From Scolanthus callimorphus (Eukaryota; Cnidaria; Anthozoa; Actiniaria; Edwardsiidae): a stretch of DNA of 64,000 nucleotides. A program made the position numbers and the translations under genes. The notes beneath the pieces are model-generated. The model saw only the letters and a program-made list of their open reading frames with translations, did no database searches and was not told where the DNA came from. Every line of letters starts with the position of its first letter. Within the stretch, counting starts at the first letter, position 1. The DNA lies in assembly GCA_033964015.1 (NCBI GenBank), contig CM066925.1:3423199-3487198 (forward strand), written 5' to 3'. This document shows positions 57,364 to 64,000 of the stretch, piece by piece.

Positions 57364-59638
57364 AGACATAGACATAGACATAGACATAGATAATCTTTAT
57401 TGTGACAGTACAACCCTAGGGCGCATGTGCCGTATATTACAATAAAGTGTTTAAAATGTTAATAATAATAAATATCATAATTAAATGGAAAAGAAAGGCG
57501 ATGTCATTACATATTGTATTCTCTGAGTATCTGTTCTCTTTTCTTCATACTTTCCCATATGAATTTTGCAATTTTTCTTTGAACATTTCCATTTTGCTTT
57601 AGTTTCATGATTTTCAAGAAAGCGGTTGTGGGTGGTACGTCCTTAAGTGTGACCTTTGTGTGCCTTTCAAGATATTCGTACAACGTCGTTCTGCTTCTTT
57701 CATAACCAGTACATTTTGAAAGGAAATGTTCTTCGTCCTCTACCCCTGCTTTGCAAATTTGGCATATTCTTTCAATGGGCGCTTGGTAGGGTCTTGCATA
57801 CCGTCCCGTTTCGATTGCAAGGGTATGATTGCTCAATCGTAGTTTTGTCAGGGCGATCCTATGTTGCACATTAGTAACGTTTGTTAAATAATTTTCGTAG
57901 TCGTAAGAGAGCTTAATTTTTCGGAGGGTTCTTAGTTTATTTCCCTGTCGCGCATCTTTTCTAGTATCGTTCTGCAAAGAGGTCAACCATGTTTGCCGCT
58001 CTATGTCGCACAACCTTTGCCTAATGTTTCGAAAGGGCCCTTCTCCAGTCAGCCATACGTTACCCAAGCCCGATATATCTAAAATGTTCTTTAGTTTTCT
58101 GTGCCAAAATTCCTTATTATCACTTTCTAGCGTGTCGAAAAAAGCTTTGCTCGATAGGGTATTTTGTCTGTCGTGATCGATTAGTTTTTGCCAGAACTTA
58201 ATTGCCCTGCATCTGGCTTGCATCCTCATAGGGAAACGCCCTACCTCCGACCTGCATGCTAGGGAAGTGCAATATCTGTTTACACCCAGTAGCCATTTAA
58301 TAAATTTGCAATGGACAATTTCGATGGGGTCCCTTTCCATTTTTCCATTCGAATCTACTCCCCAGACTTCGCTTCCATACAATAGAATAGGGGCAATCAG
58401 GGAGTCAAACAATCGTAACGTTAGTTCTGGGTTATGTCTAAAGTGGTCGCCCATCTCTTTTCGTAGTTTGTATAGTGCTTTTAGTGCCACTTTCTTAATT
58501 TCATCTTTGGCTAGGGAAAAATTCCCATAAGCAGTGAAATGGAGACCTAAATATTTATATTTTCGAACATTTTCTAGTTTCGTTTCTTTATAATGAAATA
58601 TATATTTGTTCATTGTTCTACCGCTGTTATTAAAAATCATAATTTTGGTTTTTTCAAGATTGACCGATAACTGGGCGTGATCGCAATATTTGCCTAGGCA
58701 ATCAAGATAATCTTGCAGTCCTCTTTCGGATGTTGACAGAATGACTAAGTCGTCTGCGTAGAGTAGACAGCTTAAAGGCTTTGAACGTAGGGTTACGTCG
58801 TGTTTGTTTATGGTACCAAGTTTATCTGGGAGATCGCTTAAGTATAGATTAAAAAGGGTTGGCGAAATCATGCATCCCTGTTTAACGCCGTTGTTACATT
58901 TGAAGGCTGGTGTTAGTAAATTTCCTACTTTCAGTGATGATTTGTCATTTAAGTACATAGATCTAATAGTATCAAAGAAATGCCCTGTCACTCCTACTGC
59001 CCTGAGTTTTTCAAAAAGTAATCTTCTGGGTATGGAATCGAAAGCTTTGCTGAAGTCCACAAAGCATGCAAACAGATGATTTGCCTTTTTGTTTGGTTTT
59101 GTTTTGACATATTTTTCAATTAGAGATTTTAGGATGAAAATACTGTCCGTCGTTCCTTGTCCTTTTCTGAAACCGAGTTGTTCTGGCTTTAGTATTCCTT
59201 TTTCCACTAAGTAATTATACAGCCTCTGGTTCATAACGGACATAAAGACTTTACCAATAGCTGATAAAAGAGTTATTCCCCTATAGTTTTCAGGGTTTGA
59301 GGAATCGCCTTTCTTATGAATTGGGACAATTAAGCCATAGCTCCAGAGAGTAGGGTACACGCCCGTGATTAGAATTTGATTAAAAAGGGAGACAAGTGGC
59401 TTTAACAGGGCGTTTCTACCACACTTTAAAAATTCGCTTAAGATATTATCTGCGCCCGGAGCTTTTCCCGATTTGAGTTTGGCAATAGCTTCTGATATTT
59501 CTTGTTGGTTTATTTCAAAATCTAGAGGTCCGTTGCTTTCAACGGGTGTTTCGTCAAAGTTGTCACTCTCAGCATTACCTTTGTTATTTAGTTGTTCAAA
59601 ATAGTGATGAAATTTTCCCGTTTCTTCCGGTTCAATTT
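57364..59638 (-). mobile_element. 5'-truncated LINE, same family as 38.6 kb
   Basis: Tail of TCTATG repeats at the low-coordinate end; 5' cut just before QIEPEE of ORF2. GATCAT is doubled at 57358-57363 and 59639-59644, and element D has that motif at the insertion point, so the insertion is well supported. Confidence 0.88.
57507..59638 (-). CDS. LINE ORF2: reverse transcriptase and zinc-knuckle C-terminus
   Basis: About 710 open codons: [39 protein letters not shown] (A), [13 protein letters not shown] (B), [11 protein letters not shown] (C, catalytic Asp pair), [10 protein letters not shown], then [18 protein letters not shown]. The endonuclease part is absent through 5' truncation. Unlike the 38.6-kb copy it has no internal stop or shift in this region, so it is the better guide to the family. 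The first codons read (DD, then poly-Gly) come from element D. Confidence 0.9.
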
Positions 59639-60145
59639 GATCATCCCCGGTCAAAAAATACGGGAGTCCCCCCCCCCCCCCCCGGGATCCTTTGTACATA
59701 CCTAGTTATTTTTAGAACTGTTTCTCGCTAAAAAATGTAAACTTTTGATTATGTAGCCAATCTTATTTATTATACTCTTGGATTTGATGCAATCTAAGAA
59801 ATTCTGAATGCATTGCACTGTCCTTGCACCCTCAACAATTTCGGCCAAGTTTGGTTCTTTTACCGCCACGTTCCTTTTATAGTGAAAACATTGCAAACTT
59901 GTCTCAGTGAAAGGCACACGGCGCAGACAACCAAACTTGTGAGACCAGAGAAAATTCTCTACTATTTGTTTCGCATTTGACTATAGCTCGAAAGATGTGG
60001 AATAAAAGCTTTTGACACATTTTCGCCACCAGATTTGTTGACATACTTTATAGTGATCTGGCCTGATTGTCTTCCACATGACCGTGTGACCGACGCACAT
60101 AAATACAAATATGGAAAGTGACCAGAAGGGAGTTTATGCGAATTC

Positions 60146-60289
60146 CAGGGGCGGATCCAGGAATTTCAGAAAGGGAGGGCCTGCCGGATAGTGAAAACTA
60201 TGGGACGAAATTCAAGTTTCCTCGAGCAAATACAGTAAATGTATGGGAAAATCTCCCGAGAAAACCGCCCCCTCCTAAATCCGCCCCTG
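60146..60289. mobile_element. 144-bp MITE, CAGGGGCGGAT ends
   Basis: CAGGGGCGGATCCAGGAATT and complement of TAAATCCGCCCCTG; AATTC at both sides (60141-60145, 60290-60294). Confidence 0.8.
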
Positions 60290-60476
60290 AATTCATACTA
60301 TAAATGTTTGAATTTGTTTACCTTTATTGCACTGAAAATGAGAATTTTGAAACTTAGGTGGTAGAGTGTAGAAAGAAATACTCTTAGGCCTACGGTAAAC
60401 GTGTTTAATGCATTATGTTTTGGCTCACAATCCATGTAATTCATTCAGCGCGTTTTGCTGCAAAGAATGTCGAATA

Positions 60477-60804
60477 AATAGAGGATATTACATGGCCGCG
60501 CGGAGATACGAATTTTATCTTCGAGTGTTGAAAATTTATCTCACGAGTGAGCGCAGCGAACGAGTGAGATAAATTTTTAACACGAGAAGATAAAATTCGT
60601 ATCTCCGCGCGGCCATGTAATGTTCTGTTTATTATATAAACATCAATGAAATACCAAATTCAAATTTTATTTAAAAATCGAGCATTGAGCAAAGGCAAGT
60701 GTGATATTTTCACATGTGAAAATAACATGTTATTTTCACGTGTGAAGATATCAAGTTTTCGCGCGGGAGATCACCCGGTATTTCATTGGTGTTTATATAA
60801 TAAA
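60477..60804. mobile_element. GGCCGCGCGGAGATACG hairpin MITE, copy 2 (intact stem)
   Basis: Stem ACATGGCCGCGCGGAGATAC faces its complement with a short loop near CAGCGAACGAG; ends TTTATATAATAAA. The 34.3-kb copy is a shortened version. Confidence 0.85.
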
Positions 60805-62184
60805 GCTGTCTACTTGTAGAGCGTACACACTGATGGTCGGTTGCTAGGGCTTTTTCTCCCGGAAGCCACTTAAATTCAATTTTAGGCTCACCGAGGAGTA
60901 CATTATATTCCAAATGAAGCAACACATTAAAACATCTTACTCAGAAAAAAAAAATCCGCTACTTTTTTTTTTTTTACAATGTAAAGGTATTTTTTTGCTT
61001 TCTTGAAAGTAGACGCCAGTGACACTTATTTTTAGTAACATGCAACATCGGAAATCTGCAAAGCAGTGTCGAAAACGTTGCAAACCTTTTTGCTACACAA
61101 AAATAAGATTTATAAGATTTATAAGACTCCAGCTCAATCCGATAAAATGGAGTGAAGTTACAGCTAATGAAAGAATTCAAAATTCCCGCCAAATGACCAT
61201 ATATGGTCAATTTTGAAGCTATTTAAACACGAGGAAGAATTTAAAGGTTTGAAACACGAAAAAGGACAACGTTGTATAAACTCAACATTGTAGTTTTTTC
61301 AACTCGAGGTATGTGGGGCTATGACGCGTTTTTCGTCACGAAATACGTCATGACGTCATTATGACCAATTTACAGTCAATGTGAAATCGGCTCTACCCAA
61401 TATTTATATTTTTTAGAACTAACTCTCTGCCTCAACATTCTTAAAACAACTGCGAGGACCTTCAAGTTCACATTAATTTATTTCACCACTTTTTGCTTTT
61501 TGATGTACAAGATAACACATAAAAAAAACAAAGAACGAAATAGCTACAAATAAAATGGCTGAGAAGTGCGCGGTAAGCATGAGCGTTCGGGGCGGTCACT
61601 GTCACTGAGAAGAGTTATAGCTAATGGGTTGTGAATAGGTAATTGGCACAGGGTTGATGGTCAACACCATGAACTCAATGAATTTTCTTTTTCTTTTTTT
61701 TATCAATAACTGGTCTGCAAAAATTGTCCCATAAAGTGGAACAATCGCTCGTCAAGGTAGAGAAGACCAAAATGCAGCCAGTAAGATTCAGTGTGCACTC
61801 AAACATGTATACTCAGAAAAGGTTGCACCGTCAAAACTATCGTTGTAGCCCACAATGCGCTGTGAAGAACGAAATTCTCGTGTTTAAACAGTACACAATT
61901 TCTTGAGAGCGATGTATTGTACAGTAATTTGACATAAACACGGTAATAATTATGGTTATTTATCCTAAAAACCAGTATCCATGATTTCGTTTGGGTGTTC
62001 CTATTTGTTCCCCTGATGCATCACGGGCTTCAACTTCAACAGACAGTTGCGACGGTGCAACCTTTTCTGAAATAAATGCATTAGATGAGCACAAAATAAA
62101 GGTTTGTTGACTGTCAATGCCCCTCTCAACATCCAGCCCAAGCAATTGCGAGAATCCTTTTGCCGAGCTTCCTAACTATTCTAC

Positions 62185-62486
62185 CAGGGGGGCGTAGCTA
62201 TCAATCAGCCTAGTGGGAGTTTAAATTTCGTGTTTAGTGCGCATTCCATTTTAGTCCGAATTTCTTTTGTTTAACATAAACAAAGAGAAGTTAAACAAAA
62301 GATTCGGACTAAAATTGCATGCGCACTGAACACGAAATCTAAACTCCAACTAGGTTTATACGCAAAGTACGCAATTGCGCACTAAAATAATCACTTTATA
62401 CCTTTTCTGATATTTTTCTGATAATGTTGGTAAGAGACTACTCTCTTGTGTGTACCTTACAAAAAAGCTCTAGCTATACGCCCCTG
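62185..62486. mobile_element. CAGGGGCGTAGCTA MITE with nested foldback
   Basis: Outer CAGGGGGGCGTAGCTAT / AGCTATACGCCCCTG. Inner arms 62210-62353 (CGTGTTTAGTGCGCATTCC and its match) form a long stem. Confidence 0.7.
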
Positions 62487-62603
62487 TCTACTCTATACTA
62501 TTAGTTATGTTTAGAATTCTGAATTATTCAGAATTGGTGTAATCGCTTGCGATTGGTTTCACTCCAGTCAAATATGAAATCCGCTCTGAGTAAAAGAATA
62601 ACA

Positions 62604-62880
62604 GAACGAATCGCCCCATGTAAGGTAATCCAAGCAGATCTTGTATTCCGGATTCCACCCCTTGGATTCCGGATTCCATACAAGTGGATTTCGGATTCCA
62701 TAATTCTCAAAGAATCCGGATTCCAATATTTCTCTATCTGAATAAATTCTTGGATTCCGGATTCTCAAGGCCTTTGGATTCTGGATTCCTGCTATATGGA
62801 TTCCGGATTCCATTCTACGGATTCCGGAGACTCCAAAGCTAACAAAAAGTCGGATTCCGGATTCTGGATTACCTTACATG
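62604..62880. repeat. GGATTCCGGATTC degenerate array
   Basis: Over a dozen GGATTCC / GGATTCT pieces, bordered by CGCCCCATGTAAGGTAATCC and its inverted partner at 62870-62886. Confidence 0.85.
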
Positions 62881-63129
62881 GGGCGAAACGAAGCCTATGC
62901 TCGCAGGATACTACACGAATTATCCAATTCTTGGATTGCATGCGACGTCACTGGCGGCCATGCTGGTGGTAGAGAACAAAAGTCGGATTCCGGATTCTGG
63001 ATTCTGGATTCTGGATTACCTTACATGGGGCGAAACGAAGCCTATGCTCGCAGGATACTACACGAATTATCCAATTCTTGGATTGCATGCGACGTCACTG
63101 GCGGCCATGCTGGTGGTAGAGAACAAAAG
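62854..63129. repeat. Near-identical tandem duplication of about 130-140 bp
   Basis: CGGATTCCGGATTCTGGATT, ACATGGGGCGAAACGAAGCC through GGTGGTAGAGAACAAAA occurs twice in a row with no change in the unique part. Confidence 0.9.
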
Positions 63130-63356
63130 CAAGTTGTTTTGCTCCCATTGTTCAGGGCACCAACATAGGCCTTTTTTGAGATACACCGGTAGTCGTGGAT
63201 TGCAATGCATTGTGGTCTAGCTTCGGTACAAACAAACCACCAAACAATGGGCAGTTTTTCCCAGTGGAATTCATTTGGCCGCCGCGCTTTTGTTTTTATT
63301 CCCAAAGGAATGATTGCTATCCAAGAATACAAGAATTGCGATATATTAATATTCTT

Positions 63357-63460
63357 ACTTGAGTCCGAGGCTCGGGAATAAATCAAAAGAAACCGCTTCG
63401 GCATCGAAAAATGAATAATTTATTTCTATTGTTTTATTCCCCTGACCCTCGTATTCAAGT
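63357..63460. mobile_element. Foldback MITE with CTTGAGTCCGAGG arm
   Basis: ACTTGAGTCCGAGGCTCGGG / CCCCTGACCCTCGTATTCAAGT with AATAAA inside. A partial relative (AGTCCGAGGCTCAGGGGAAT) lies near 47730. Confidence 0.55.
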
Positions 63461-64000
63461 TGGAATTTTAGTATATCGAAAGTGGTCTATTGTGAAAAAA
63501 GAACAAAAGTAGCTCATTGAATATATTTACAGCCATTTCCAAAATGTTAAAATGTTTAAGACAGATTGTTTTAGTGATTCGAGCAACACGTGGCCAAAAA
63601 TCGGGTTCCTAGAAAGTACAAAACCTATTGGCTATATTTTAGCATCTTTTGAAACGTTTGCATGCAAGAAGTAAGTCAAGCTAGTTCCATCAAGAAATCT
63701 TGAAGGGAACCTATGAAAACACATTTCGAAGTTTATATACAAAGGTATAGGGATTTGGAAGGAGTTGCGCTTAACATGGAGTTTTCCAATTATTGTCCTC
63801 CAGGTGGTAAACTTTGAAATGTAATTTCTCCGCTTTCCGTGCGAATTCAATGGCGGAACTAACCCAGGTTATTCCTTATATGCAGTTCTCCAGAAGCAAC
63901 CCAAAATATAGCCAAGGGGTTCTAAAGTTTTGAGTAACTGGATTTTTGACCACTTTTTGACAAAATTGCTCGAAATCCTGGAAAAATCTGTCTTAAATAT
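63461..64000. other. AT-rich end of window, nothing recognised
   Basis: No exon or repeat structure seen. Confidence 0.35.

Larger units (their letters stand above)
56117..59686. mobile_element. Element D copy 2, nested host
   Basis: Ends CCCGGGG(n) on both sides with an exact 8-bp duplication ATCCTTTG (56109-56116, 59687-59694). Without its insertions it is about 0.35 kb and matches 467-876 in reverse (GATGGGTATCTT, GGTGAAACTGAAAATTTCC). An 8-bp TSD is normal for hAT. Confidence 0.8.

Noticed and set aside
60780..60925. Protein-like minus-strand frame with LLHLEYNVLLGEPKIEF
   Set aside because: No ATG start, no splice sites or family match, and beside a MITE.
62878..63168. 96-codon plus-strand frame with a repeated peptide
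   Set aside because: Produced by the tandem duplication in repeat DNA.

Overview
The window is a stretch of animal nuclear genome carrying one large gene plus many mobile elements and repeats. The gene is AT-rich, with GT-AG introns and exons of 42-200 bp. Its introns hold non-LTR retrotransposons, terminal-inverted-repeat (TIR) transposons and foldback MITEs. The gene content and repeat style would fit a cnidarian, perhaps a coral. That taxonomic call is inference; nothing here proves it. I saw no tRNA, rRNA, CRISPR or bacterial-type gene.

The main gene lies on the minus strand from about 55.6 kb down to 12.47 kb. It encodes a diacylglycerol kinase of the theta (type V) kind. I pieced together 25 coding exons by reading the minus strand, checking GT/AG sites and matching phase at every junction. 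In order they give three C1 zinc fingers (exons 1-6), a Ras-association-like middle (exons 7-15), the DAGK catalytic domain with GGDGT and GTGND (exons 16-18) and the DAGK accessory domain (exons 19-25). The last, C-terminal exon was not found. Three points stand out. The exon for the accessory-domain N-Y-I-G-I-G motif lacks one base. One 72-bp RA-region exon is duplicated in tandem with phase kept. One 33-bp microexon is only a candidate.

Regions: 0-12.4 kb has no gene I can support beyond a possible signal-peptide exon (1868-2005). It holds MITEs and a 56-bp minisatellite (10-11 kb). 12.4-18 kb holds exons 25-18. 18.3-23.9 kb is a 5.56-kb TIR element with a perfect 9-bp target duplication, itself hit by at least three smaller elements and holding an array of about 24 short palindromes. 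24.4-28 kb holds exons 17-13. 28.0-30.2 kb is a TIR element carrying a 5'-truncated LINE. 30.3-33.2 kb is a further TIR element. 33.4-37.8 kb holds exons 12-9. 37.9-43.9 kb is a PIF/Harbinger-like MITE and a nearly full-length LINE with an esterase-type ORF1. 44.3-52.1 kb holds exons 8-2. Intron 1 (52.1-55.4 kb) holds tandem repeats with six perfect CRE palindromes. 56.1-59.7 kb is a three-level nest of elements with a second LINE of the same family. 60-64 kb is MITEs and simple repeats.

The kinase would turn membrane diacylglycerol into phosphatidic acid and so damp DAG/PKC-type signalling. Everything else in the window appears to be mobile or repetitive DNA resident in or near its introns.
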